A stretch of 64,000 bases of DNA. Origin: JASLCR01 sp036405235 (GTDB lineage Bacteria; Patescibacteriota; Saccharimonadia; Saccharimonadales; Saccharimonadaceae). The DNA lies in the NCBI GenBank assembly GCA_036405235.1, contig DASWYA010000001.1:434001-498000 (forward strand), written 5' to 3'. Positions 40,440-49,937 of the stretch are shown one piece after another. Each line of letters opens with the position of its first letter. Positions within the stretch are counted from its first letter, which is position 1. The translations under genes were made by a program, and so were the position numbers. The notes under the pieces were generated by a model, which worked only from the letters and a program-made list of their open reading frames with translations, was not told the DNA's origin and did no database searches.

Positions 40440-42226
40440 AAAAACTAAGACTCTTCACGCGCACTGATTCTGGGATTGTAAAGAAAACACTTCAGATTTA
40501 TAAAGAGGAAATCGAGAGCGACAAGAAGACAGTATGGATGTTCGCCACCCTGATTCCGTTTAGCCACTTTCTATATGTCGTTCTCCTGCCATTACTTATC
40601 AGCTTTGTCGTCCAGTCATTAATCGAAGATTCTAGCAATATACAGACACCTCTATTACTTGTAGCAGTCATGGCATTTTCAGGCATCGCTTCAATCATTA
40701 TCCAGCACAAAGCTTTTACCGCATTCTTTAACCACGAAGAAAAGATGACCACTCGATTAACCGAACGTGCGATGCGAGGTTTGTTGCGTCACAGCAACAA
40801 CTTCTTTGCGAACCAGAAGGTTGGCTCGTTAGCTGGCGATGTTAATACATTCAGCCGCTCATACTTATCGCTCATGGATGTTCTTTTCCTGCAAGCGAGC
40901 AATATAGTTGTTAGTTTTGTATTTAGCCTGTTGATTCTGGCAATCATCTCCCCCCTACTCGTCATACCTACATTCCTTTTAACAGCTTTTGTTGTACTTG
41001 AATGTATCCACTCCACCAAAAAACGATCTGCCTATCGAAACAAGCGTAAGGAACTGCAGTCAAAGCTTTTTGGATCAGTCGCGGATATACTTGGCAATCA
41101 AACATTGGTACGCATGTTCGGTACTGGAGACGCAGAGATAAAAAGCATCGCCAGGGAGCGCCACGCCATTGAAGCCGTCGCTAAGAAAGAAATCGATTTC
41201 TTACAAATGTCAGCTGAAATCAGAATGTCAGCACTTTATATTTTCCATATCCTTATCGCACTCGCGGCACTTTACTTGGTCTCCAAAAACCTTGTATCGA
41301 TAGCGGCATTAGTGTTTACTGTCGCATATCTCAGCCGTGTAGCAGCAGCCATGTACAACATCAACAGCATGATTCGCTCAGCAGAGCAGGCATTTTTGGA
41401 TGCATCAAAAGTCACAGAGATCCTCGCAAGCGATGTGGAGGTAGTCGACAAGCCAGACGCAGGAAAACTTACCGTAAGTGATGCACGTATTGATATCAAA
41501 AATATGTCTTTTGGTTATCCTGACAGTGAAGATAGTACTGTTTTCAAAAACTTACATCTCACGATACCCGCGCATGAGAGCCTCGGACTTGTTGGACGTA
41601 GCGGCGGAGGCAAGTCGACGCTGACACAACTACTACTTCGCTACATGAATGTCTCGGCTGGAGAGATCTTGATAGACGGCACAAATATAGCTGATGTAAC
41701 TCAAGACAGCCTGAGAGCTTCTATTTCGTATGTCCCTCAAGACCCTTTCTTATTTCACCGCTCACTGCGTGACAACATTGCCTATGGCAAGCCAGGTGCA
41801 ACCGATGAAGAGATTATTGCCGCTACTCGTAAAGCATACGCGTCAGAATTTATTGAAAAATTACCTAAAGGTCTCGACACTATTGTCGGCGAGCGCGGCG
41901 TGAAACTTTCCGGTGGTCAGCGTCAGAGAATTGCAATTGCTCGTGCAATCTTAAGAGATGCACCCATTTTGATACTTGACGAAGCAACCTCAGCTCTTGA
42001 TTCTGAAAGTGAAAAATACATACAACAAGCGCTTGCTGAGCTTATGAAAGATCGTACCTCCATCGTGATTGCACACCGTCTTTCAACAATCGCAAAACTT
42101 GATCGTATCATCGTGCTCGATGAAGGTAAGATTATAGAAGACGGCTCACACACAGAGCTCTTGAAAAACAATAAAACATACGCGTCACTCTGGAAGCACC
42201 AATCCGGCGGATTCATAGAGCAATAA
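40436..42226 (+). CDS. ABC exporter half-transporter, second of a pair
   Basis: 596 residues, same layout as the first: membrane domain (about 20-320), Walker A GRSGGGKST, signature LSGGQRQRIAIARAIL, Walker B ILILDEATSALD, H-loop IVIAHRLST. Both nucleotide sites of the presumed heterodimer are complete, unlike pairs with one dead site. The last 80 residues are nearly the same as in the first protein. The stop codon is inside the stem of the following terminator. Confidence 0.94.
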   Translation: MKKLRLFTRTDSGIVKKTLQIYKEEIESDKKTVWMFATLIPFSHFLYVVLLPLLISFVVQSLIEDSSNIQTPLLLVAVMAFSGIASIIIQHKAFTAFFNHEEKMTTRLTERAMRGLLRHSNNFFANQKVGSLAGDVNTFSRSYLSLMDVLFLQASNIVVSFVFSLLILAIISPLLVIPTFLLTAFVVLECIHSTKKRSAYRNKRKELQSKLFGSVADILGNQTLVRMFGTGDAEIKSIARERHAIEAVAKKEIDFLQMSAEIRMSALYIFHILIALAALYLVSKNLVSIAALVFTVAYLSRVAAAMYNINSMIRSAEQAFLDASKVTEILASDVEVVDKPDAGKLTVSDARIDIKNMSFGYPDSEDSTVFKNLHLTIPAHESLGLVGRSGGGKSTLTQLLLRYMNVSAGEILIDGTNIADVTQDSLRASISYVPQDPFLFHRSLRDNIAYGKPGATDEEIIAATRKAYASEFIEKLPKGLDTIVGERGVKLSGGQRQRIAIARAILRDAPILILDEATSALDSESEKYIQQALAELMKDRTSIVIAHRLSTIAKLDRIIVLDEGKIIEDGSHTELLKNNKTYASLWKHQSGGFIEQ

Positions 42227-42259
42227 AATAAGCGCCTCTCCAAGGGCGCTTATTTTATT
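42222..42259. terminator. Bidirectional terminator between the ABC pair and rplY
   Basis: A perfect 15-bp stem, AATAAAATAAGCGCC (42222-42236) with GGCGCTTATTTTATT (42245-42259), 8-nt loop. A/T runs on both sides allow termination of both convergent transcripts. The TAA of the second ABC gene is part of the left arm. Confidence 0.92.
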
Positions 42260-42269
42260 GAATTTTGAC

Positions 42270-43007
42270 CTATTCGCTTTTTTCGTCAGATGCTTTTACT
42301 TCAGCATCACCTTCGGCTGGAGCTTCTGCTTCACCGTTTTCAGACTCAACCTCAGATTCGTCTTCAGCATCGCCAGCGGCAGCTTCATTAGCAGCTTGCA
42401 GTGCGGCTGGTTCCCAGACGCTTGCTACCATAAGATCAGTAACGTGTGATTTTTCTTCTTCATCTTCATCACCATGACCACTTTCGTGCTCAACAAACTC
42501 TACACCTTGAGGCAGCTTAGCATCGCCAAGCGTTACCTTATCGCCAGCTTCAGCCATACCAACAATTGAGACCTCAACAGCTTCCGGTAGGTCCATCGGC
42601 AGTGCACGCACCTCAACTTTTTCAAGTGCCTGAAGTACGATAAGGCCATTCTTCTCTGCTTCAGACTCACCCTCGCCAACTAGACGAACTGGAACTTCAG
42701 CAACCACTGGATCGGTAGCTTTCACAGCATGGAATGATACGTGACGGATCGTCCCCTTGACTGGATCGCGATCAACTTCTTTGATCATAGCAATTCGCTT
42801 CTTCCCATTAATGTCTAGGTGTACCGGTGTATGCTTACCCGCTTTTTGGACAAGTTTAACAACTACGCCGTCCTCAACTTGGACGCTCACAGGCTCCATA
42901 CCTGGGCCATAGACGACAGCAGGCACAACGCCTTCCTCGCGTAGCTTTGCTACTTTTTTACCGTGGAGCTCGCGCTCAGCTAATTTTAGTACTAGTTTTT
43001 CTCCCAT
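42270..43007 (-). CDS. rplY: Ribosomal protein bL25 (Ctc form) with long acidic tail
   Basis: 245 residues from the ATG at 43007 with AAAGGAAG upstream. N-terminal L25 domain binding 5S rRNA (LVLKLAERELHGKKVAKLREEGVVPAVVYG is split over residues 4-33) and the TL5/Ctc C-terminal barrel (VPVRLVGEGE, ALPMDLPEAVEVSI). The last 60 residues are almost only Glu, Ala, Asp and Ser. Upstream TATAAT near 43058-43063 provides a promoter. Convergent with the ABC pair. Confidence 0.93.
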   Translation of the reverse strand: MGEKLVLKLAERELHGKKVAKLREEGVVPAVVYGPGMEPVSVQVEDGVVVKLVQKAGKHTPVHLDINGKKRIAMIKEVDRDPVKGTIRHVSFHAVKATDPVVAEVPVRLVGEGESEAEKNGLIVLQALEKVEVRALPMDLPEAVEVSIVGMAEAGDKVTLGDAKLPQGVEFVEHESGHGDEDEEEKSHVTDLMVASVWEPAALQAANEAAAGDAEDESEVESENGEAEAPAEGDAEVKASDEKSE

Positions 43008-43087
43008 CTCTCTTCCTTTCTGGAATACTTTTCCGGAGACCAAATTGTTATTCCCTTTATTATAGCACATCTGTTACACTAAAGATA

Positions 43088-43732
43088 GTGGAAGCATTAC
43101 TTCATTTTATTACCAACTTCGGCTGGCTGGCTGTTATAGCTGTTATTTTCGCCGAAAGCGGTTTAATGGTAGGATTTTTCTTGCCTGGCGACAGCCTGCT
43201 CTTTGTATCAGGCACATTGGTTCAGCAGGGACTTTTCAACGTTAATATCTTTGTTTTTATTTTCTGTCTCTGGCTTGCAGCCACACTTGGAAATAGTACA
43301 GGCTATTTCCTTGGTGCGAAGTTTGGTCGGAAACTTTTTAGGAATCCAAAGAGTCGCATCTTCCGCCAGGAATTCCTCGAACAAGCTGAAACATTTTATG
43401 AAAAACATGGCTCAAAAACCATCGTCATTGCAATGTTTGTGCCTATTGTTCGTGCATTTGCACCAGTAGTTGCAGGTATCGCAAAGATGCCTTATAAGAC
43501 GTTTGTGACCTTCAATGTACTCGGAGCACTCGTCTGGACTTCGTCTTTCGTGCTACTTGGTTACTTAGCAGGCGATATCATTAAGCGTTTTGGGATCAAT
43601 ATTGAAGTCGCCGCACTTGTCATTATTTTCTTGTCGCTACTCCCCGGAATCATCCATCTACTCAAGGAGCCTGAGTCACGAGCTAAGATCAAGCATCACG
43701 CAAAGCGCATTGTTTCACGCAAGAAATCATAG
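43088..43732 (+). CDS. DedA-family membrane protein
   Basis: 214 residues from a GTG at 43088, 7 nt after TACACT; the long upstream extension overlaps rplY and lacks similarity. DedA motifs: FAESGLMVGFFLPGDSLLF, GNSTGYFLGAKFGRKLF and FVPIVRAFAPVVAGIAKMPY, with four to five helices. DedA proteins are proton-dependent lipid scramblases or flippases of undecaprenyl phosphate and phospholipids. Confidence 0.92.
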   Translation: MEALLHFITNFGWLAVIAVIFAESGLMVGFFLPGDSLLFVSGTLVQQGLFNVNIFVFIFCLWLAATLGNSTGYFLGAKFGRKLFRNPKSRIFRQEFLEQAETFYEKHGSKTIVIAMFVPIVRAFAPVVAGIAKMPYKTFVTFNVLGALVWTSSFVLLGYLAGDIIKRFGINIEVAALVIIFLSLLPGIIHLLKEPESRAKIKHHAKRIVSRKKS

Positions 43733-43748
43733 TTTTATACAGTTACAT

Positions 43749-44285
43749 TTATCCGCTAATTGCTGCAGCGCCCAGCTTTGCTGATGTCATTGTTCGGCCA
43801 ATCAGTAATTCACGAAATACTTTATCAACTACATATGGTGAGACAAGCTGATGTGTATGAATTTTTGTAAGGTTACCCCTAGCTAGTTGTTTGAGTGGCG
43901 TACCAAGAAATGGCAGATGCAATGCACTCCGCATGAGTGGGTCAATACTATCAATAGCAGCGCGTGCGTCATCGTTATTCATAGCTTCATGCACATTATC
44001 TCGCGCATCAGCTGCTAGTTTTTCAAAATCACCATGCATTGTAAGAAACTGAGAATAGGTCTGGATATTATTAGGGAACGCAGACCGAATGACGTCATCT
44101 GCACCACCTCGAAGTAAAAGCTCAGCGCATTCAAGCGCTTCTTCCACCTTCTCAGGTACATCAAGATCAATCTCACCACGAAAGTGAGTTGCGTTATTCG
44201 CGTCTCCAATAACCCATATGCCAGCACAAAAGGTAGCATACCCATCCCCGGCAAGCCGCACTCTTTGTTCGTGAGTGATCGCCAC
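43749..44285 (-). CDS. Hypothetical soluble protein
   Basis: 178 residues from a GTG at 44285. The sequence is helical and polar with a central acidic part (DLDVPEKVEEALECAELLLRG) and no membrane helix. No motif recognised. Lies 10 nt downstream of uvrA's stop and on the same strand, but TATAAT about 9 nt before its start suggests it may also be transcribed alone. Confidence 0.6.
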   Translation of the reverse strand: MAITHEQRVRLAGDGYATFCAGIWVIGDANNATHFRGEIDLDVPEKVEEALECAELLLRGGADDVIRSAFPNNIQTYSQFLTMHGDFEKLAADARDNVHEAMNNDDARAAIDSIDPLMRSALHLPFLGTPLKQLARGNLTKIHTHQLVSPYVVDKVFRELLIGRTMTSAKLGAAAISG

Positions 44286-44295
44286 AATATGTATA

Positions 44296-47109
44296 TTATA
44301 CTATACTTTTTAGATATTTACCAGTGAAGCTTTTTGGATTTTTTGCTATAGTCTCTGGCGCACCTTCTGCAACCACATTTCCGCCACCCGCACCACCTTC
44401 CGGTCCCATGTCTATCACGTGGTCTGCGGATTTGATGACATCAAGATTATGCTCAATAATAACCATACTATTGCCCCCTTCAATGAGCTGTTGAAGGATA
44501 CCAAGCAAGCGCTTTACATCAGCCGAATGCAGCCCAGTAGTTGGTTCGTCAAGGATGTATATTGTCTTTCCAGTGCTGCGACGGCTAAGCTCGCTTGCAA
44601 GCTTAATACGCTGCGCTTCACCACCACTAAATGTCGTAGCTGGCTGGCCAAGCTTGATGTAGCCGAGTCCTACATCTACCAACGTATCTAGCTTTCGAGC
44701 GATACTTGGTACATTCTCAAAGAATTTTGCCGCCTGCTCTACTGTCATTTCAAGCACGTCAGAAATTGTCTTTTCTTTATATTTGATCTCAAGCGCCTCG
44801 CGATTGTAGCGTTTACCCTTACATTCATCACATGTCACGTAAACGTCTGGCAAAAAGTGCATCTCGATTTTTATCACGCCATCACCTTGACAGTTTTCAC
44901 AGCGGCCACCCTTTACGTTAAAGCTAAATCGACCAGCCTTGTAGCCGCGAATATTAGCTTCTGTGGTGCCAGCAAACAGTTCACGAATTGGCGTAAAGAC
45001 ACCCGTATATGTTGCCGGGTTAGAACGTGGAGTGCGACCTATTGCTGACTGATCGATCACGATTGCTTTATCGAGCTGTTTAATGCCCTCAATTGACTCA
45101 TGCCTTCCAGGAACATCTTGCGCACGGTGTAACCTGGCTGAAAGCTCTTTTGCGAGAATATCATTTACAAGTGTCGACTTACCACTACCAGACACACCCG
45201 ATACGACAGTCATCACACCAAGTGGGATTGATACATCAATATTCTTGAGATTATTTTCCTGAGCGCCAACGATATCGAGCTTGCGACTCGCATCAAGTTT
45301 GCGACGCTTTTTTGGCACATCAATCTTTTCATCGCCATTCAGGTATTTGCCCGTCAGGCTCTTTGGATTCTTGGCAACCTCTGCAGGTGTACCATGAGCC
45401 ACTACCTCGCCACCGTGAACACCAGCTGCTGGACCAATATCAAGCAAGTAATCTGCAGCACGTATAGTATCCTCATCGTGCTCTACGACAAGCACCGTGT
45501 TGCCAAGATCACGCAGATGTTTCAATGTTGCGATCAAGCGATCGTTGTCGCGTTGATGCAAACCAATAGACGGCTCATCAAGAACATACAGAACACCCTG
45601 CAGGCCAGAGCCAATTTGTGTTGCAAGACGAATACGCTGCGCTTCGCCACCAGAAAGCGTATTTGCGGCACGTGAAAGTTCGAGGTATGTCAAACCTACG
45701 TTACTCATAAAGCTGAGCCGATCATTGATTTCTTTCATAATCTGCCGAGCAATAAATAGCTCTTCGTCAGTCAACTTCAGCTCGCTATTAAATAACTCAA
45801 GCGCCTCATCAACCCCAAGATTACATATGTCCATAATATTCAGCCCGTGAACAGTAATCGCTAATACAACTGGCTTAAGGCGAGCACCCTTACACACGTG
45901 ACACTTTCTCTCGCGCATAAATCGCTCGATGTCTTTGCGCATGAATTCAGAGTCGGTTTCTTTGTGGCGCCTCTCAAGATTTGGGATAACACCTTCGTAT
46001 GTCGAGTCATAGTGCCGACCATCAGAAAGCTGCACGCGGTATTTTTGATTACCCGTACCATAGAGAATTTTCTCAAGATCTTCGGGCTTCATTTCGCCAA
46101 CTGGAACTTGGATACTAAAGCCATGAGCTTCAGCGACAGACGCCATCTTTTTCATATACCATGCATCAGAATTGACTCGATTATATGGACGAATTGCACC
46201 TTCAGAGATTGTCAGCTTAGGGTTGAACACTAGATCTGGATCAACCTCCAAGCGACTGCCAAGTCCTGTACATGTCGGACAAGCACCTTGCGGAGCGTTA
46301 AAGCTAAAAAGTCTGGGCTCAAGTTCTGGAATATCTTCACCAGGATGATCCACACATGCGTAGCGCTGTGAGAAAGTTGTCACTTCTTCATTGTCTACAT
46401 TGAGCAGCTCCACCACACCGCCACCGACCTCAAGCGCTTGCTCAACACTCTGAGTAATACGCGAAGCTAGATCTGTACTCATAGCAACACGATCTACTAC
46501 CAGCTCTATGTTGTGTTTGTACTTTTTATCGAGTTCCGGGAATTCATCAAGCGCATAGACTACACCGTCAACCCGCGCCCTTGCAAATCCCTGACGAGCA
46601 TATTGCTCTGGAATATGTGCAAACTCACCTTTTTTATCTTTGACAAGTGGCGCTAAGATAAGCAGCTTTGTGCCAACCTCAATTTTCATTACTTCATCAA
46701 CAATCGCTTGAGAAGTACGACGATGAACAGCCTTGCCGCACACTGGACAATGAGGTACACCAATGCGTGCAAAAAGCAGACGGAGATAATCATAAATCTC
46801 TGTCACTGTAGCGACAGTTGAGCGTGGATTGCGACTAGTAGACTTCTGGTCAATTGAGATTGCCGGGCTAAGGCCATCGATTTGATCAACGTCTGGCTTT
46901 TCCATGAGGCCAAGGAATTGCCTAGCATAGCTAGAAAGACTCTCTACGTAGCGACGCTGACCTTCGGCGTAAATCGTATCAAAAGCAAGTGAGGATTTCC
47001 CTGAGCCAGATAGACCCGTAATAACTACGAGCTTATCGCGCGGGATTTCAACACTGACGTTTTTGAGGTTGTGCTCCCTCGCGCCAACTACTTTTAGTAC
47101 ATTTGACAT
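44296..47109 (-). CDS. uvrA: Excinuclease ABC subunit UvrA
   Basis: 937 residues, normal length. Two ABC modules with Walker A GLSGSGKSS and GVSGSGKST, signatures LSGGEAQRIRLA and FSGGEAQRIKLA, and zinc cysteines all kept: CPVCGKAV (UvrB-binding region), CPTCTGLG / CHVCKGARL and CENCQGDG / CDECKGKRY. Damage sensor of nucleotide excision repair. TATAAT ends 8 nt before the ATG. Compare the short paralogue at 24074-26302. Confidence 0.97.
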   Translation of the reverse strand: MSNVLKVVGAREHNLKNVSVEIPRDKLVVITGLSGSGKSSLAFDTIYAEGQRRYVESLSSYARQFLGLMEKPDVDQIDGLSPAISIDQKSTSRNPRSTVATVTEIYDYLRLLFARIGVPHCPVCGKAVHRRTSQAIVDEVMKIEVGTKLLILAPLVKDKKGEFAHIPEQYARQGFARARVDGVVYALDEFPELDKKYKHNIELVVDRVAMSTDLASRITQSVEQALEVGGGVVELLNVDNEEVTTFSQRYACVDHPGEDIPELEPRLFSFNAPQGACPTCTGLGSRLEVDPDLVFNPKLTISEGAIRPYNRVNSDAWYMKKMASVAEAHGFSIQVPVGEMKPEDLEKILYGTGNQKYRVQLSDGRHYDSTYEGVIPNLERRHKETDSEFMRKDIERFMRERKCHVCKGARLKPVVLAITVHGLNIMDICNLGVDEALELFNSELKLTDEELFIARQIMKEINDRLSFMSNVGLTYLELSRAANTLSGGEAQRIRLATQIGSGLQGVLYVLDEPSIGLHQRDNDRLIATLKHLRDLGNTVLVVEHDEDTIRAADYLLDIGPAAGVHGGEVVAHGTPAEVAKNPKSLTGKYLNGDEKIDVPKKRRKLDASRKLDIVGAQENNLKNIDVSIPLGVMTVVSGVSGSGKSTLVNDILAKELSARLHRAQDVPGRHESIEGIKQLDKAIVIDQSAIGRTPRSNPATYTGVFTPIRELFAGTTEANIRGYKAGRFSFNVKGGRCENCQGDGVIKIEMHFLPDVYVTCDECKGKRYNREALEIKYKEKTISDVLEMTVEQAAKFFENVPSIARKLDTLVDVGLGYIKLGQPATTFSGGEAQRIKLASELSRRSTGKTIYILDEPTTGLHSADVKRLLGILQQLIEGGNSMVIIEHNLDVIKSADHVIDMGPEGGAGGGNVVAEGAPETIAKNPKSFTGKYLKSIV

Positions 47110-47167
47110 GACTCGTTATTATAGCAGTTTTTGGAGAGAAATTCCAGATGCGCTGGCTAGCGTGAAG

Positions 47168-48109
47168 CTACTTGATCTCATCAAATGGAATCACGAAGCT
47201 CTCCCCAGAGTAGCCTAATCTGGTGAATGCACCACTCACACCATCCTTACATTTGAGCGATTTCAACGTAGTCTTGGTATCATCGCCTACGGGCGTAAGT
47301 ACACCGCTGCTGATATCAAACGTAAGAGCATCTCCGCTTGCGGCAGTCACCGTGACGCTACCATCTTCTGTCTCTTTATATGAAGCACCTTTTCCTGCAT
47401 TTCTACCGTTTCCAGGCTTTATATTGTATGCATTATCGACTAAGCAATCGTCGCCCGCAGCAACATTTGCGTGATCATACTCAGCGAATACACGACTCAC
47501 ACCAGAATTAAATAGTTGAGCTGGGAAGTTTGAATTACTACTGTCGTCAAACGCGCCTATCCCATCCCCTTTGTTGCTCTCTGTCAAGTAATTCTGCTCA
47601 AATTGCTCTGCTCCGGTAAGCTCTCGTGTATGATCTGCAATCATCTCTATGGCTGCTTGTTTTCGTGCTTCGTCAGACATTCTTTCACCCGGTCCTCCAA
47701 TCAGCGCACCTAAAATCGCAGTGGTCGCTACTGCTGCGAAGACACCTCTTATGGCTGTAATAGATTTTTCGGTTTTTGACTTTTCGCTCCAAAGAAGAGA
47801 AGAGCGCTTTTGAGTTACCATATCTTCCTGCATAGTAAGCATCACCGGCTGACCGTGCTCAAAAGGCCTCTTTTGACCCGCCGAAGCAACTTGGACTCTT
47901 TCGGTACTGACTATCCGCACCCCCCTCACTAAGCTACTTATTAACCCTGTCCTCGTCTGAGTTTCAGTCGTTAACTTAAAATCACTGCGATCCGGGTTCG
48001 GAATACTTTCCCATCGAGAGCCGTCGGTTGTCTGTACTGTCGCCCATCTAGATCCAAATTCTTTGATAACTTCACCCTGTAAGGTGCTAGGTTCTTTAGT
48101 TACTGTCAC
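47168..48109 (-). CDS. Single-helix membrane protein with exported domain, unknown
   Basis: 313 residues from a GTG at 48109 with GGAGAAG upstream. Residues 1-118 are polar and cytoplasmic-like, one helix lies near 121-142 (AIRGVFAAVATTAILGALIGG), and the rest (about 143-313) would be outside. That part has two cysteines (DDCLVDN, LKCKDGV) that could form a disulfide. No family recognised. Confidence 0.6.
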   Translation of the reverse strand: MTVTKEPSTLQGEVIKEFGSRWATVQTTDGSRWESIPNPDRSDFKLTTETQTRTGLISSLVRGVRIVSTERVQVASAGQKRPFEHGQPVMLTMQEDMVTQKRSSLLWSEKSKTEKSITAIRGVFAAVATTAILGALIGGPGERMSDEARKQAAIEMIADHTRELTGAEQFEQNYLTESNKGDGIGAFDDSSNSNFPAQLFNSGVSRVFAEYDHANVAAGDDCLVDNAYNIKPGNGRNAGKGASYKETEDGSVTVTAASGDALTFDISSGVLTPVGDDTKTTLKSLKCKDGVSGAFTRLGYSGESFVIPFDEIK

Positions 48110-48252
48110 TTACGCTTCTCCCTTGGTTATTAGACTCATTCTAGTTTTAATCATATAAGGGTGCAAGCATAAGCTACACATGATAGATTTGCTTATGGTT
48201 GCATGATTTTGACAGTAGCGCTATTATATTATAAATTTATCGGAGTTGGCGT

Positions 48253-48525
48253 ATGAAAAAGAGAGTTACAATTGGTGCATTGATCGGTTCATTTATAGTC
48301 TTTTTACTGACTATCGATATCGCAAACCTAGCGGTTCGCCTCATCACCGTTGGTGAGTTACCAGACGGTTCTACTATTCTTTCGGCTGATACTATGCTCT
48401 TTCTAACTGTTGCTGCTCTCTCGATAGTCTTTGCCGGCCTAATCCTAGCCCTAGCTTCTCGAATCAAAATGTCATCAACACGTATGCACGCTCTTCCGAA
48501 GCGTCGTTATAGCCAGGTTCAGTAG
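48253..48525 (+). CDS. Small two-helix membrane protein
   Basis: 90 residues: helices near 7-30 and 46-68, then a basic tail (SRIKMSSTRMHALPKRRYSQ). CGGAG precedes the ATG and TATTATA-type -10 sequence lies near 48223-48235. The last 7 nt overlap the convergent sbcB gene. The 143 nt before it hold only that promoter. Confidence 0.6.
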   Translation: MKKRVTIGALIGSFIVFLLTIDIANLAVRLITVGELPDGSTILSADTMLFLTVAALSIVFAGLILALASRIKMSSTRMHALPKRRYSQVQ

Positions 48526-49937
48526 TCCATCGTTGGCATAATGCTCTCAGCCCAAAGCTGAAGTTCTTCTAGGAGAAACTGTTTTGATTGATCTCCAGAA
48601 GCAGCCAGTCGTTGCAATGATTTTAGATATTTCGGTAGGCTGTCATTTAAGCGATTTGCCCGCCACTCTTCCCAAGATTGTTGTTCGGATTCGTTGAGAC
48701 TATTCGGAAAGTTACGCGCTTTGTAGTGAACAAGGAGCTCAGGTAAACGATCATCCTGGAAGTCTGGATTAAAATCAGCAAGCGTTTTCTCGTCAGCATT
48801 CCGGACAGCCTCAACCCGAATAGCGTCACGATCACTCAAAAAACCATCATAGAGCTGAGACTCTGGGTCGGGCAATTTTTTAAACTCTGGTTTATTTTCA
48901 TAAATCCCGCGTAGTCTTTCTGCAAAATCCGGATGAGCAAGCAATGTCTTTTTATGCTTTTCGACCACATCTTTATTAAAACCAACCTTTTCCCAGCCCT
49001 GTCCTTGCTCGAGCACTCCAAGCGGCGCTACAGCTGGTGAGCGGTTGTACTGAAGCACCTTTACGGGCAGTTTTACAAAGTCTGGAGCTTTGCGCTCCTC
49101 CCAGGTTGCATAGATCTTGCGAGCTAAGGCTTTCTCATCTAGTTCAACAAACTCTGTCGGATCATAGCGTAGATCATAAACGAGCACATTGCCATGCGGC
49201 CCAGCAGTTAGCGGAAAAGCGACTGTCATTTTGTTAAACTCACCATCGTAGCGGCCACTTACATAAACAAAGGGTGATTTGTCATCAAGATTGATAAGCT
49301 TTTGCACTTCTTTTTTGTCACGAAGATTATAGAGATAGCCAAAAAGCTGCGGCTGCTTATCTTTAATCAATTGAGCTACAGAGATCAGTGCCTCGACATC
49401 ACTGAGTGCATCGTGAGCTTTCTCATGATCAAGCCCATTCGCTTTTGTAAGTAACTCGAGTCGGTTGGTTGCTTTACCTTCTGCGTCAACCGGCCACTCA
49501 ATGCCCTCGGGTCGAAGCGCCCGGCACATACGTACAATGTCCAGCATGTCCCAGCGCGAGCGACCGTCTTTCCATGCCCATACATACGGATCGTAAAAGT
49601 TCCGCCAAAACAATGCGCGAATAAACTCATCATCAAAACGTATATTGTTGAAGCCAATCGTCACGGTGTCTTCAATAAAGATCTCTTCTACTAGCAGTTT
49701 GGCAAACTCTGCCTCTGTCAAACCCTCACCTAGAGTAGACTGCGGCGTAATACCTGTCACCATCACTGCATCAGGACTTGGGAGTGTATCGTCATTTAGT
49801 TTCACCAGAATGTTGTACGGCTCGCCAATTTGCTGCAGATTCTCATCAGTTCGAATCCCTGCAAACTGCATGATACGATCCTGACGCGGATCAAGCCCAC
49901 TCGTCTCAAGATCGTAGAAAAAAAAGGTTTTAGCCAT
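48519..49937 (-). CDS. sbcB: Exodeoxyribonuclease I
   Basis: 472 residues from the ATG at 49937. DEDDh exonuclease motifs: FFFYDLETSGLDPRQDR at the N-terminus (Asp, Glu), GFNNIRFDDEFIR (Asp) and EKAHDALSDVEALI (His, Asp). The SH3-like and C-terminal helical regions of ExoI follow. Degrades single-stranded DNA 3' to 5' in recombination and mismatch repair. Starts 8 nt inside the end of obgE, with AGGATCAGG as the Shine-Dalgarno region, so translation is coupled. Confidence 0.95.
   Translation of the reverse strand: MAKTFFFYDLETSGLDPRQDRIMQFAGIRTDENLQQIGEPYNILVKLNDDTLPSPDAVMVTGITPQSTLGEGLTEAEFAKLLVEEIFIEDTVTIGFNNIRFDDEFIRALFWRNFYDPYVWAWKDGRSRWDMLDIVRMCRALRPEGIEWPVDAEGKATNRLELLTKANGLDHEKAHDALSDVEALISVAQLIKDKQPQLFGYLYNLRDKKEVQKLINLDDKSPFVYVSGRYDGEFNKMTVAFPLTAGPHGNVLVYDLRYDPTEFVELDEKALARKIYATWEERKAPDFVKLPVKVLQYNRSPAVAPLGVLEQGQGWEKVGFNKDVVEKHKKTLLAHPDFAERLRGIYENKPEFKKLPDPESQLYDGFLSDRDAIRVEAVRNADEKTLADFNPDFQDDRLPELLVHYKARNFPNSLNESEQQSWEEWRANRLNDSLPKYLKSLQRLAASGDQSKQFLLEELQLWAESIMPTMDY

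Noticed and set aside
42947..43087. An upstream extension of the DedA gene to an ATG at 42947
   Set aside because: It would overlap rplY by 61 nt and has no DedA similarity; a GTG at 43088 placed 7 nt after TACACT fits better.
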